Shown here: positions 48,065 through 59,547 of the stretch, piece by piece | Position numbering within the stretch: the first letter of the stretch is position 1 | How the letters are laid out: the number at the start of each line of letters is the position of its first letter | Origin: Pseudomonas sp. Marseille-Q3773 | GTDB lineage: Bacteria > Pseudomonadota > Gammaproteobacteria > Pseudomonadales > Pseudomonadaceae | Assembly: GCF_916618955.1 (NCBI RefSeq) | Contig: NZ_OU745390.1 | Span: forward strand, 5,448,001-5,512,000 | Reading direction: 5' to 3' | Length of the DNA: 64,000 nucleotides | Translations under genes and position numbers: made by a program | The notes under the pieces: generated by a model | Told to the model about the DNA's origin: nothing | The model's input: only the letters and a program-made list of their open reading frames with translations | Databases searched by the model: none

Positions 48065-48943
48065 TCAACCCCGCATCGCTGCCACGAATTGACTGACCAT
48101 CTGCCCCGCATCTCGGCGGCAAGCCAGCGCCACAGTGCTCTCACAGCCGCCCTCCAAGGCAACAAAACTGACCGACGCCGGCGCAATCTCACGCATGCAT
48201 TCCGGCAACAGCGCTACCCCGAAACCCGCCTGTATCAGCTGCAATTGTGTGGTCTTGCGCGACAGCACCTGCGCCGCCTGCGGAAAGAAACCTGCCGCCA
48301 TGCACAACGAGGCCGACAGGTAGCTCAGCCCGCCACGGTCCCGGTGCGGGATGGAAATGAAGCGTTCCTCGCGCAACTGCTCCAGCTTCACCTGTGCTGC
48401 GCCAGCCAGGGGATGCCCGGCGGCGGTCGCCAGCAGCAGCGGCTCACTGAACAGTTCCTGCAGCATTACCCCTTCATGCTGGCGCAGCACCGGCAGGCGC
48501 AGCAGGCCAATATCCAGCCGGCCGGCGGCGATATCCTCGAGCTGCGCCTCCGAAGATTGCTGGGCGATTTCCAGCGCAATGCCCGGATTGCCGCTCAGGT
48601 AGCTGCCCAGGCGAGCCAGCAGCGGGCCGGTCAGCGGCACCGTGCTGGAGTGGTTCAGGCGCAGGCTGCCTTGACGCCCCTCGCCAATGTCGCGGGTGAC
48701 CCGCTCGGCTTGCGCCAGTTCCGCCAGCAGCCGGCGCGCCCGTTCCAGGAACGTCTGGCCAGCCAACGTCAGGCGTGGCAGGCGTGCCGTGCGCTCGAAC
48801 AGCGAAGTGCCCAATTGCTGTTCCAGTTCCTTGATCTGCCGGCTCAGTGCCGACTGGGCGATGTACAGCCGTTCGGCCGCCGCACTGAAGCTGCCGCTTT
48901 CGGCAATTTCCACGAAGTAACGCAACTGGCGAATCGACGTCAT
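48065..48943 (-). CDS. LysR-family transcriptional regulator
   Basis: The 292-residue regulator has the N-terminal winged helix (QLRYFVEIAESGSFSAAAERLYIAQSALSRQIKELEQQLGTSLFERTAR) and a C-terminal periplasmic-binding-like effector domain from about residue 90. It is divergent from the TSUP permease gene with 97 bases between them, a typical arrangement for control of that neighbour. Ligand unknown. Confidence 0.92.
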   Translation of the reverse strand: MTSIRQLRYFVEIAESGSFSAAAERLYIAQSALSRQIKELEQQLGTSLFERTARLPRLTLAGQTFLERARRLLAELAQAERVTRDIGEGRQGSLRLNHSSTVPLTGPLLARLGSYLSGNPGIALEIAQQSSEAQLEDIAAGRLDIGLLRLPVLRQHEGVMLQELFSEPLLLATAAGHPLAGAAQVKLEQLREERFISIPHRDRGGLSYLSASLCMAAGFFPQAAQVLSRKTTQLQLIQAGFGVALLPECMREIAPASVSFVALEGGCESTVALACRRDAGQMVSQFVAAMRG

Positions 48944-49040
48944 GTCATGCCTTTTCGAGATGGCTGTGGTGATAAAGGTATATTAGTCGGCATGGCTCAT
49001 GGCTGGCTAACCTTTGCCTGTCTTCTCTGGAGCTGCTGCC

Positions 49041-49796
49041 ATGCTCGCGCAACTGTCGTTTTCCGGCCTCGACTGGCTACCCATCCTGCTTGGCGTGGGC
49101 GTCGCCTACATCGTGTTCGGCATTGCCGGGTTCGGCACTGCGCTGGTGGCCGGGCCGATTCTGATCCACTTCATGCCGTTGTCGCGGATCATCCCGTTGC
49201 TGGTACTGCTCGACTTCGTGGCCGCCTTTGGCAACCTGCTGCCCTCGCGCCGCGATGTGGTGCGCGGCGAGCTGCTGCGGTTGCTGCCATTCATGGCCAT
49301 CGGTTGCTCGCTGGGCGTGGTGTTCCTGTTGCAGTTGAAGTCCGACCTGCTACTGCTGCTGATGGGGCTGTTCGTGACCGCCTATGCACTGTACGGGCTG
49401 GCGGTGAAGGTGCGGCCGGCCAGCCTGTCCGGCTTGTGGGCGGCGCCGATGGGTACGGTGGGCGGAATGTTCGGCGCCTTGTTCGGCAGCGGCGGCTTCC
49501 TTTACGCGCTGTACCTGAGTGCGCGGCTGGAAGCGAAGGAACAGGTCCGCGCCACCCAGAGTGCGCTGATCAGCTGCAGCACGGTGGTGCGCCTGACGCT
49601 GTTCCTGGTCGCCGGCGTGTATGCCGACCAAGGTCTGTTGCTGCTTGCTGCCTGCCTGCTGCCGGTGATGGGCGCCGGGCTCTGGGCCGGGCGCAGGCTG
49701 ACCCACCGCCTGTCCCGCGAAGCCTTCGTGCGCCTGGTCACCTGGTTGGTGCTGGCCAGCGGGCTGGCGCTCATCGGTCGCTACCTGAGTACCTGA
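49041..49796 (+). CDS. TSUP-family (TauE/SafE) membrane permease
   Basis: A 251-residue protein with about eight hydrophobic helices. The first segment ILLGVGVAYIVFGIAGFGTALVAGPILIHF and the repeat-like later segment GTVGGMFGALFGSGGFLYALYL are the two half-repeats of the TauE/SafE fold, used for export or uptake of sulfonates, sulfite or organic acids. I chose ATG 49041 (GGAG 9 bases upstream) over a TTG at 49014. Probably controlled by the divergent LysR protein; substrate unknown. Confidence 0.88.
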   Translation: MLAQLSFSGLDWLPILLGVGVAYIVFGIAGFGTALVAGPILIHFMPLSRIIPLLVLLDFVAAFGNLLPSRRDVVRGELLRLLPFMAIGCSLGVVFLLQLKSDLLLLLMGLFVTAYALYGLAVKVRPASLSGLWAAPMGTVGGMFGALFGSGGFLYALYLSARLEAKEQVRATQSALISCSTVVRLTLFLVAGVYADQGLLLLAACLLPVMGAGLWAGRRLTHRLSREAFVRLVTWLVLASGLALIGRYLST

Positions 49797-49846
49797 GCAG
49801 GCGGTAGAATTGCAGCACAACCGCAGTTTTCAGGCTTGCCCCGTTC

Positions 49847-51960
<2,114 letters not shown>

Positions 51961-51981
51961 GGCTTCCGGCACTACCTGTTA

Positions 51982-52005
51982 GCGGGGCTGTCACGACAGC
52001 CCCGC
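51982..52005 (+). other. Hairpin between guaB and guaA
   Basis: A perfect 11-base stem GCGGGGCTGTC / GACAGCCCCGC with a 2-base loop and no T-run. Probably stabilises or partly attenuates the guaBA message. Confidence 0.6.
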
Positions 52006-52038
52006 GTCGTTTCCGATTTCCACTGACGAGATTGAGTC

Positions 52039-53616
52039 ATGGCCCTCGACATTCACGCTCACCGCATCCTGATCCTCGATTTCGGTTCCCAGTACACCCA
52101 ACTGATCGCCCGCCGCGTGCGCGAGATCGGCGTGTACTGCGAACTGCACCCGTTCGACATGGACGATGAAGCGATCCGTGCATTCAACCCGCGCGGCATC
52201 ATCCTCGCCGGCGGCCCCGAGTCGGTCCACGAAGCCAACAGCCCACGTGCCCCGCAGGCCGTGTTCGACCTCAACGTACCGGTGCTGGGCATCTGCTACG
52301 GCATGCAGACCATGGCCGAACAGATGGGCGGCAAGGTCGAAGGTTCCGACCTGCGTGAATTCGGTTATGCCCGCGTGGACGTGGTCGGCAAGAGCCGCCT
52401 GCTCGATGGCATCGAAGACCACATCGACGCCGACGGCCTGCTGGGCCTGGACGTGTGGATGAGCCACGGCGACAAGGTCACCCAGATGCCGAGCAACTTC
52501 CATGTGCTGGCCAGCACCCCGAGCTGCCCGATCGCCGGCATGTTCGACGATGCGCGTGGCTACTACGGCGTGCAGTTCCACCCGGAAGTGACCCACACCA
52601 AGCAGGGCGGTCGCATCCTGTCCCGCTTCGTGCAGGACATCTGCGGCTGCGAAGCCCTGTGGACGCCTTCCAACATCGTCGAAGACGCCATCGCCCAGGT
52701 GCGTGAGCAAGTCGGTTCGGCCAACGTCCTGCTGGGCCTCTCCGGCGGCGTCGACAGCTCGGTGGTTGCCGCACTGCTGCACCGTGCCATCGGCGACCAG
52801 CTGACCTGCGTATTCGTCGACAACGGCCTGCTGCGTCTGCACGAAGGCGACCAGGTAATGGCCATGTTCAAGGAGAACATGGGCGTCAAGGTGATCCGCG
52901 CCGACGCTGAAAAGCAGTTCCTCGACAACCTGGCCGGCGAAGCCGACCCGGAGAAGAAGCGCAAGATCATCGGCCGCACCTTCATCGACGTGTTCGACGC
53001 CGAAGCCAGCAAGCTGGAAAACATCCAGTTCCTGGCCCAGGGCACCATCTACCCGGACGTGATCGAGTCGGCTGGCGCCAAGAGCGGCAAGGCCCACGTG
53101 ATCAAGTCGCACCACAACGTGGGTGGCCTGCCGGAGGAAATGAACCTCAAGCTGGTCGAGCCACTGCGTGAACTGTTCAAGGACGAAGTGCGCAAGATCG
53201 GCCTGGAGCTGGGCCTGCCGTACGACATGGTCTACCGCCACCCGTTCCCGGGCCCGGGCCTGGGCGTGCGTATCCTCGGTGAAGTGAAGAAGGAATACGC
53301 CGACCTGCTGCGTCGTGCTGACCACATCTTCATCGAAGAGCTGCGCAAGGCGGACTGGTACCACAAGACCAGCCAGGCCTTCGTGGTGTTCCAGCCGGTC
53401 AAGTCGGTGGGTGTCGTCGGCGATGGCCGTCGCTACGCCTGGGTCGTGGCCCTGCGCGCCGTCGAAACCGTGGACTTCATGACCGCGCGCTGGGCGCACC
53501 TGCCGTACGAGCTGCTGGAAACCGTCAGCGGCCGTATCATCAACGAAATCGACGGTATCTCGCGCGTTACCTACGACGTGTCGAGCAAGCCGCCAGCGAC
53601 CATCGAGTGGGAATGA
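52039..53616 (+). CDS. guaA: GMP synthase (glutamine-hydrolysing)
   Basis: The 525-residue enzyme aminates XMP to GMP. The class I glutaminase domain (residues 1-205) has the nucleophile in GICYGMQTM and the His-Glu pair in QFHPEVTHT. The ATP pyrophosphatase domain has the P-loop [14 protein letters not shown], and the dimerisation domain ends KPPATIEWE. Located 78 bases after guaB, forming guaBA. Confidence 0.98.
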   Translation: MALDIHAHRILILDFGSQYTQLIARRVREIGVYCELHPFDMDDEAIRAFNPRGIILAGGPESVHEANSPRAPQAVFDLNVPVLGICYGMQTMAEQMGGKVEGSDLREFGYARVDVVGKSRLLDGIEDHIDADGLLGLDVWMSHGDKVTQMPSNFHVLASTPSCPIAGMFDDARGYYGVQFHPEVTHTKQGGRILSRFVQDICGCEALWTPSNIVEDAIAQVREQVGSANVLLGLSGGVDSSVVAALLHRAIGDQLTCVFVDNGLLRLHEGDQVMAMFKENMGVKVIRADAEKQFLDNLAGEADPEKKRKIIGRTFIDVFDAEASKLENIQFLAQGTIYPDVIESAGAKSGKAHVIKSHHNVGGLPEEMNLKLVEPLRELFKDEVRKIGLELGLPYDMVYRHPFPGPGLGVRILGEVKKEYADLLRRADHIFIEELRKADWYHKTSQAFVVFQPVKSVGVVGDGRRYAWVVALRAVETVDFMTARWAHLPYELLETVSGRIINEIDGISRVTYDVSSKPPATIEWE

Positions 53617-53636
53617 TCCCACCTCGCGGTTGAATG

Positions 53637-53669
53637 AAACGGGCCTGCACTGCAGGCCCGTTTTGTTTT
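53637..53669 (+). terminator. Rho-independent terminator after guaA
   Basis: ACGGGCCTGCA / TGCAGGCCCGT stem with A3 before and TTTTGTTTT after it, 20 bases beyond guaA. It also faces the convergent AraC gene. Confidence 0.9.
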
Positions 53670-53683
53670 ACCCCGGGCAAACC

Positions 53684-54628
53684 CTACTCAGCCCCGGGCG
53701 TATGCCCGAAATAGGCCTTGTAGGCATGGCAGAAGTTGGCCGGGTTGGCATAGCCGACATGATAGGCAATCTGCGAGACCTGCCAGCGACGTTCCAGCAG
53801 CAGGGCACGGGCCAGTTCCAGGCGCTGTTGTCGCACGTATTGCAGGATCGAGCGGCCATATTCCTGGCTGAACGCGCGGCGCAAGGTGGTCTCGCTCACG
53901 CCCAACTGGCGGGCAAGGGTTGCAGCCGTAGGCGTGGCGCTCAGGTTGGCATCGAGCTGACGACGCGCTTCGATGGCCAGGTCGCGCCACCCCCGGTCCC
54001 GGGGTTTTCCGCTGAACCGGTGGCCGATGAGGTGGTTGGCCAGCTCCAGTACGATGGCCAGGCTCAGGCTTTCGCAATGCAGGCGCCGGAGCCCGCCTGT
54101 GTAGGGTGACAGGTACAGCTGCTGAAACAGACGGCTCGCCGTTGGCCACTGCGGCAACTGGTCGAAGCGCATGCCATCGGCGGACAGTGCCAGCAGCGGC
54201 TTCAGTTGCACGTCGTCGCGGACCAGTTCGAGCAGGTAATCACCGGCAAGACGAACCCCCGCCATGCGGGCGTGGCTATTGGCGGGTAGCTGGTCCTGCG
54301 CTTCCAGGCTTTCACCCAGGCCCAGCATGTGCAACCGGCCAGGGGCATAGCGGTTGAGCTGGCCGTCGATCCTGTGTTGCCACGCACCATCGAATACCTG
54401 CACGAAACACAGGCTCTGTGGCAGCACCTTGTCGATCCTCAACGGCTCGGGGAACTGCAGGTTGCAGTCGAAGTACTGCAACCCGCCGTGCACCGTCTGC
54501 GCCTGATAATGGCCGGTCGCGCTGCCCATCACCCGCGCGCTGCGCGCATCCAGCACCCCGGCCTCGGCAAGTGAGCCGGGGCTGTCGAAGGAAAAGGCGG
54601 TGTCAAGGTAAGGGCTGATCGATCGCAT
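53684..54628 (-). CDS. AraC-family transcriptional regulator
   Basis: The 314-residue regulator has two helix-turn-helix motifs at the C-terminus: TAATLARQLGVSETTLRRAF and WQVSQIAYHVGYANPANFCHAYKAYFGHTPG. The N-terminal 200 residues are an effector domain without recognisable motif (GHYQAQTVHGGLQYFDCNLQF). The C-terminal layout is like PchR/YbtA-type siderophore regulators, but no siderophore genes are near. It is divergent from the exported protein gene at 54805 with 176 bases between, and may control that cluster (inference). Confidence 0.88.
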   Translation of the reverse strand: MRSISPYLDTAFSFDSPGSLAEAGVLDARSARVMGSATGHYQAQTVHGGLQYFDCNLQFPEPLRIDKVLPQSLCFVQVFDGAWQHRIDGQLNRYAPGRLHMLGLGESLEAQDQLPANSHARMAGVRLAGDYLLELVRDDVQLKPLLALSADGMRFDQLPQWPTASRLFQQLYLSPYTGGLRRLHCESLSLAIVLELANHLIGHRFSGKPRDRGWRDLAIEARRQLDANLSATPTAATLARQLGVSETTLRRAFSQEYGRSILQYVRQQRLELARALLLERRWQVSQIAYHVGYANPANFCHAYKAYFGHTPGAE

Positions 54629-54804
54629 GTGCGCTTCGCATCCTTGGCTGAGGGCGGCATGGCCGTAAATGGTAACGCGTGCACATATTCAGCGACAGCG
54701 ATTGTGCGCAAGGCGCTGTCTGTTGTGCGAACCGGTCAGCGGGGTTGGCAGCGCGCGCCAGGCTTATTTCAATGTGCGTTTGTTCCAGTTCAGGATGAAA
54801 AAAC

Positions 54805-55251
54805 ATGCTCGCTTATCGCAAATTTGCAGCTCTGCTGGTGGCTTCGCTCACCCTGTGGCTGGGCCAGGCTCACGCTGAACAACGGCCGCAAGTGGCCGAC
54901 CAGGTGGTGGCTTACACGGGCGCGCAAGGGGTCAAGGTATGGACGCTGCGCATTGGTGAACGCGCCGCCAACGAGGCGCTGGTGCAGGTTGAAGGCGTCG
55001 ACCACGACTGGAACCTGCGCATTCAGAAAATGCAGGTGGAGAAGACCAGCCGGGATACCCGTTATTCCACCACCGTGGATGGCAAGAAATTCGTCGTCCT
55101 GATCGTCCAGGGCAGCTGGGGTGGCGAACTCTACCTGCCGGGCGAGGCGCAAGCGCTGCAAGTCGGCTATTCGCAAGAGCTGTCGCAGCAGGGTAATGCG
55201 CAGGCATTCCTTACCGATTACCTGGCGGCACAGAACCAGGAGGGGCAATGA
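54805..55251 (+). CDS. Exported protein of unknown function, first gene of a four-gene envelope cluster
   Basis: 148 residues with a signal peptide (LLVASLTLWLGQAHAEQRPQ, cleavage near residue 25). The mature part is small and beta-rich, without Cys: GAQGVKVWTLRIGERAANEALVQVEGVDHDW followed by a second VDGKKFVVLIVQ stretch. No family recognised with confidence. GTTCAGGA lies upstream of the ATG with an A6 spacer. The last four bases overlap the next gene (ATGA), so they are translationally coupled. Confidence 0.8.
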   Translation: MLAYRKFAALLVASLTLWLGQAHAEQRPQVADQVVAYTGAQGVKVWTLRIGERAANEALVQVEGVDHDWNLRIQKMQVEKTSRDTRYSTTVDGKKFVVLIVQGSWGGELYLPGEAQALQVGYSQELSQQGNAQAFLTDYLAAQNQEGQ

Positions 55252-55913
55252 GCATGGGCGAATTCACCGACCCGATGTCTGACCTGTCCGGTTCGCTCGG
55301 CCAGGACTACGAGCATACTCGTGCCGCCCAGCGCGACCGGGTGATTGCCGAGCTCAAGCAGGTGATCGAGCGCGTGCCCGAGCAGAGCGAGTTCACCAAC
55401 TCCCGGCGTTACCGGGTCTGGGGGCCGATACTGTTGCTAGGGTCACTGATCATCACGGCCATCACCTTCAACCCGGAGCGCTTGGGGGCGGTGGCAGCGG
55501 GTGTCTTCATCACCCTGATTGCTGCAGCGGTGACTTGGCAGCACCGCAATGCCGGCACCCAGGTATTCATGCGCCTGACCCGCCGGCAGTTGTTCGTCGA
55601 TACCCTGGATGCGCCGGTAGACCTGGCGGAAGTGGAGGATATTTCGGTCAAGGATGAAGGGCTGGTCACCGTGCAGACGCTGGAGATGAGCAGCGAAACC
55701 GTCCTGCCGAAGCATCATGTGGTGAAACTGCAGTTCTTCGGCAACCAGGCCATGGTGCTGAAAAAACCGCGCCCGCAGATCCGCATCATGTCCGCCGGCC
55801 TGGCGAGCAACGGGCGCAAGCTGGACAACGAGGAAGTGCTGGCGGTGCTGGCAGCCTACCGCGATGCGGCGCATGCACAACGGCAACTGGAGTTGCTGCA
55901 GGCCGATGGATAA
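55248..55913 (+). CDS. Membrane protein of unknown function, second gene of the cluster
   Basis: 221 residues. An N-terminal polar region is followed by two close hydrophobic helices (WGPILLLGSLIITAITF and LGAVAAGVFITLIAAAVTW, residues about 62-105) and a cytoplasmic C-terminal domain with short beta-like strands (QLFVDTLDAPVDLAEVEDISVKDEGL). This layout recalls small membrane-anchored PH-like domains, but I cannot assign it. Overlaps both neighbours (ATGA at the start, 8 bases at the end). Confidence 0.78.
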   Translation: MSMGEFTDPMSDLSGSLGQDYEHTRAAQRDRVIAELKQVIERVPEQSEFTNSRRYRVWGPILLLGSLIITAITFNPERLGAVAAGVFITLIAAAVTWQHRNAGTQVFMRLTRRQLFVDTLDAPVDLAEVEDISVKDEGLVTVQTLEMSSETVLPKHHVVKLQFFGNQAMVLKKPRPQIRIMSAGLASNGRKLDNEEVLAVLAAYRDAAHAQRQLELLQADG

Positions 55914-56571
55914 CGACGAACGCGCAGCCCACCTGGCGTACCTGCAAGCGCAGGCTGACGGCCCCAGCGACAGCTTCGAACTGCTGGAGCACTCGCTCGG
56001 CAAGGCGCTGGTCTGTGCCGTGATTGGCCTGTTGCTCGGCGGACTGGGGGTATGGCTGGTCGCCCTGGCGGTACAGTTCAGTGCCAATGCCAGCAGCGCT
56101 GCCATCTGGCTGATGTCTGGTGTCGGCCTTGGCCTGGCCGGCGCCGCGGTGCTGGTGCTGACCGGCGCCGCCTTGCTATACCGCCGGCATGGCAAGCGGG
56201 TGCTTGGCGTGACGCCCGATACGCTGTGCTTTGCCAACGCGCAGGCACCGACACCCCTGCATGACTTTGACGGCTTCGAGGTCGAGCAAGGCTATTTCAC
56301 CACGCGGCTGATCTTTACCGTGTCGGCGTTCAGCCACGCGCCAGCCCTGACACCGGCCTGTTTCAAGGCCCTGGCCTCGCCTGACGCGGTGACCTTCGCG
56401 GGCGGCTTGCGGGTCAGGCTGTGGCTGTGCACGCCCGTCGTGGGCGGGCGCCGCCTGAGCCTGCAGCAATTGGTGGATCTGCTTTATGCCTATGTGCAAG
56501 CGGCCCAGGCCAGGCGTAGCTTGGCGCAACTGTTTCCGGGCGTTGCGCGCCTGGGTGAAACGGCCAGATGA
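55906..56571 (+). CDS. Membrane protein of unknown function, third gene of the cluster
   Basis: 221 residues, the same length and plan as the preceding protein. A polar N-terminus (DERAAHLAYLQAQADG) is followed by two hydrophobic helices (ALVCAVIGLLLGGLGVWLVALAV and IWLMSGVGLGLAGAAVLVLTGAALLY, near 35-88) and a C-terminal soluble domain (DTLCFANAQAPTPLHDFDGFEVEQGYF). The parallel plan suggests an ancient duplication of the second gene, though sequence identity is low. ATG 55906 overlaps the previous stop; an in-frame start at 55864 would run further into that gene. Confidence 0.78.
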   Translation: MDNDERAAHLAYLQAQADGPSDSFELLEHSLGKALVCAVIGLLLGGLGVWLVALAVQFSANASSAAIWLMSGVGLGLAGAAVLVLTGAALLYRRHGKRVLGVTPDTLCFANAQAPTPLHDFDGFEVEQGYFTTRLIFTVSAFSHAPALTPACFKALASPDAVTFAGGLRVRLWLCTPVVGGRRLSLQQLVDLLYAYVQAAQARRSLAQLFPGVARLGETAR

Positions 56572-58075
56572 GCCGGGTCTGGACCTACGGCGCTGGCTGG
56601 CGATGAGGCGCCTTGGTTGGGGCTTGGCCATGCTGTTGCTGCCGCTGGCGTTGTTCGGCTGGAGCCATGTGCAGTACTGGCGCGCCGATTCGGCGCAGGA
56701 GCAGGCGCGGGTCATACGCCAATGGTTGGCTGCACCCAGCGATGCCTTGCTGCAAAGCCTGCCTTGGGCCGCGCGCAAGCAGCTCAACGGGCGGGTCGAC
56801 AGGCGAGAGGCGCTGCAGGCGCAATTGGCCGTGCTCGACGCCGACCGTTACTGGCTGGGCCTGCGCAAGGGCACGGCCAGCCTCGGCGGCTGGTTGGCGC
56901 TGGGGGCTTTGTTCACAGGTGTCGGCGCCTGGCTCCGGCTGAGGGTAGACGCTTGGCGGGCGCTGCGATCGGCGCATTACCTGCACGGCCGCATGAGCGC
57001 CAGCTGGTTGGTGCTGGGCCGCTGGCTGAGTACCTATCTGGTCCTCCTGGCAGGCTCGCTGAGCCTGTCATTGCTCTATGAGACCAGCTTCGGGCTGAGC
57101 CATATGGCGCAAGGCGGCCTGACCGTTCTGATCGTGGTGCTGCCGCTGACGTCTGTGCTCCTCGTCTGCATGCGAACCCTCTGGCGATTGCGCCAACAGT
57201 GGCCGGGTATGGGCGCGCCAAGTGCGAGCTTCCTTGGTCGGCAGCTCCACCGGCAGGCGGCGCCGGCGCTGTGGCGCTGGGTCGAAGGCCTGGCTGCGCA
57301 ATTGCATGCACCCGTGCCCGACCATATCGTGGTCGGGCTTGACCAAGGCTTTTTCGTTACCAGTGTACCCGTCGTGCTGCAACCCAGCGGGAGCCAGCTC
57401 AGCGGGCGGACCCTGTATCTGCCGCTACCTTGTCTGGCGGCCATGAGCCAGGTAGAGGCGGCCTCGCTGATCGGCCATGAGCTGGGCCATTTCCGCCGCC
57501 GTGACACCGAGCGAGGCAGCGAAATCTGCGCACGTTTCAGCCTGATGTGCGCGCACTACCAGGCCATGCTCGGCGCTGACAGTGCCCCGCCGTGGGCTGT
57601 GCGCCCGGTCCTGTGGATGGCCGGGCAGTTCCTGCACCACTTCCAGGTCGCGGTGCACCACTGGGGGCGGGCGCAGGAATTGCTGGCCGACCGGGCGGGT
57701 GCCGAGGTCGCTGGGCCGAAGCTGTTCATCCAGGCGCTGCTGCGGGCCATTGCCCTTGGCCGAGTGATCGATGGGTTACTGCATGTTCGCGGTGGCGAAG
57801 GCCTGCCACAGGCGTTGGCGTTGCACTTGCAACGCACCCCGTTGCAACTGGGTGAAGAGGCGCTGGGGCTGACCATTACCCATCCGTTCGATACCCACCC
57901 CGACACCGCCACGCGCTTGCAGAACCTGAACATCCTGCTCGACCCGCAATTGCTGCAGGCAGCCTTGCGCGTGCCGTCCAGCGCTGACCAGAGGTGGTTC
58001 AACGAGCTTTGCCTGGCCTCCGACGGCGGTGCCGATGGCAAGGCTGCGGGTGGTGTTGCCAGAGACTTCACTTAA
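56555..58075 (+). CDS. M48-family membrane metalloprotease, fourth gene of the cluster
   Basis: About 506 residues counted from the GTG at 56555; ATG 56603 is an alternative start with no better ribosome site. Hydrophobic helices lie near 20-38, 108-126, 150-173 and 187-206. The zinc motif HELGH at 308-312 and the downstream glutamate in AQELLADRAGAE (near 375) are intact, the pattern of HtpX/Ste24-type proteases. An RRRDTERG turn follows the zinc motif. Co-expression with three envelope proteins of unknown role suggests a dedicated processing or quality-control function. It overlaps the end of the third gene. Confidence 0.85.
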   Translation: MKRPDEPGLDLRRWLAMRRLGWGLAMLLLPLALFGWSHVQYWRADSAQEQARVIRQWLAAPSDALLQSLPWAARKQLNGRVDRREALQAQLAVLDADRYWLGLRKGTASLGGWLALGALFTGVGAWLRLRVDAWRALRSAHYLHGRMSASWLVLGRWLSTYLVLLAGSLSLSLLYETSFGLSHMAQGGLTVLIVVLPLTSVLLVCMRTLWRLRQQWPGMGAPSASFLGRQLHRQAAPALWRWVEGLAAQLHAPVPDHIVVGLDQGFFVTSVPVVLQPSGSQLSGRTLYLPLPCLAAMSQVEAASLIGHELGHFRRRDTERGSEICARFSLMCAHYQAMLGADSAPPWAVRPVLWMAGQFLHHFQVAVHHWGRAQELLADRAGAEVAGPKLFIQALLRAIALGRVIDGLLHVRGGEGLPQALALHLQRTPLQLGEEALGLTITHPFDTHPDTATRLQNLNILLDPQLLQAALRVPSSADQRWFNELCLASDGGADGKAAGGVARDFT

Positions 58076-58164
58076 TCTTTCCCATTTGCAGGTGTATCGT
58101 ATTCGCCCTTCATCGCCAGCCATGCTGGCAGCTTGATTGCGCAGAACATGAGGTACCCGCAGCG

Positions 58165-59547
58165 ATGTCCTTCACCCGTCGACAAATGCTCAAGGGCCTG
58201 ACCGGCCTGGTTGTGGTTGGCCTGGGCGCCGGTGGCGCGGCGCGTTACTGGCTGGGCCGGGTCGAGGACGAGAACGCCGGGCATGATTACCAGCTGATCG
58301 CCGCACCGCTGGACGTCGAGCTGGTACCGGGGTTCAAGACCGAGGCCTGGGCGTTCGGCCCCTCGGCCCCGGGCACCGAGTTGCGTGTGCGCCAGGGTAC
58401 CTGGCTGCGGGTGCGCTTCATCAACCATCTGCCGGTGGAAACCACCATCCATTGGCACGGCATCCGCCTGCCGCTGGAAATGGACGGTGTGCCTTATGTG
58501 TCGCAGCTGCCAGTCAAGCCGGGCGAGTACTTCGACTACAAGTTCCGCGTGCCGGATGCCGGCAGCTACTGGTACCACCCGCATGTCAGCAGCTCGGAGG
58601 AGCTGGGTCGTGGCCTGGTCGGCCCGCTGATCGTCGAGGAGCGCGAGCCGACCGGGTTCCGCCATGAGCGCACGCTGAGCCTGAAAAACTGGCATGTGGA
58701 CGAGCAGGGCGCCTGGCTGCCGTTCAGCATCCCCCGCGAGGCCGCGCGCAACGGCACCGCCGGGCGGCTGATCACCGTCAATGGCCAGGCCGATTCGGTC
58801 ACCGAGCTGCCGGCCGGGCAAGTGGTGCGTGTACGCCTGTTGAACCTGGACAACACCTGGACCTACCGCATCAACCTGAAGGGCAATTGCGAGGCGATGA
58901 TCTATGCCCTGGACGGCAACCCGGTGACGCCTCGGCCGCTGGACGACGATTACTGGCTTGGCCCGGGCATGCGCATCTGCCTGGCCATCCGCATTCCCCA
59001 GGCGGGCGAGGAAATTTCCCTGCGGGACGGCTTTGTCCGCCTGGGCACGCTGCGTTCGCTGCCCAGCAACGACGCACCAGGAAACTGGCCGCCGGCGCTG
59101 CCGCCCAACCCGATTGCCGAACCGGACCTGGAGAACGCCGAAAAGCTCAACTTCAATTTCGAATGGGCGGCGAAGGTTTCTGTCAGCACAGACCAGGACA
59201 AGCCCTCGAGCATGTGGCAGATCAACGGCCAGGCCTGGGACATCACCGACAAGACCTGCGCCGACCGACCGATCGCCACGTTGAAGAAGGGCAAGAGCTA
59301 CATCTTCGAGCTGAAGAACATGACCCAGTACCAGCACCCGATCCACCTGCATGGCATGAGTTTCAAGGTGATTGCCTCGAACCGCCACGACATCAAGGAG
59401 CCGTGGTTCACCGACACCTACCTGCTGGGCCGGAACGAGCGCGCCCAGGTGGCACTGGTAGCGGATAACCCGGGTACCTGGATGTTCCACTGCCACGTCA
59501 TCGACCACATGGAAACCGGCCTGATGGCCGCGATCGCGGTGGTCTGA
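58165..59547 (+). CDS. Tat-exported multicopper oxidase
   Basis: A 460-residue three-domain cupredoxin protein, likely periplasmic. A twin-arginine signal begins TRRQMLKGLTGLVVVGLGAGG (Arg 5-6). All four copper-binding His clusters are present: HWHG (96-99), YHPH (137-140), HPIHLHGM (near 393-400) and HCHVIDHMETGLM (442-454) with the type 1 Cys443 and axial Met454. Such enzymes oxidise Cu(I), Fe(II), Mn(II) or phenols. No Met-rich loop like CueO is seen. Its stop overlaps the start of tadA. Confidence 0.9.
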   Translation: MSFTRRQMLKGLTGLVVVGLGAGGAARYWLGRVEDENAGHDYQLIAAPLDVELVPGFKTEAWAFGPSAPGTELRVRQGTWLRVRFINHLPVETTIHWHGIRLPLEMDGVPYVSQLPVKPGEYFDYKFRVPDAGSYWYHPHVSSSEELGRGLVGPLIVEEREPTGFRHERTLSLKNWHVDEQGAWLPFSIPREAARNGTAGRLITVNGQADSVTELPAGQVVRVRLLNLDNTWTYRINLKGNCEAMIYALDGNPVTPRPLDDDYWLGPGMRICLAIRIPQAGEEISLRDGFVRLGTLRSLPSNDAPGNWPPALPPNPIAEPDLENAEKLNFNFEWAAKVSVSTDQDKPSSMWQINGQAWDITDKTCADRPIATLKKGKSYIFELKNMTQYQHPIHLHGMSFKVIASNRHDIKEPWFTDTYLLGRNERAQVALVADNPGTWMFHCHVIDHMETGLMAAIAVV

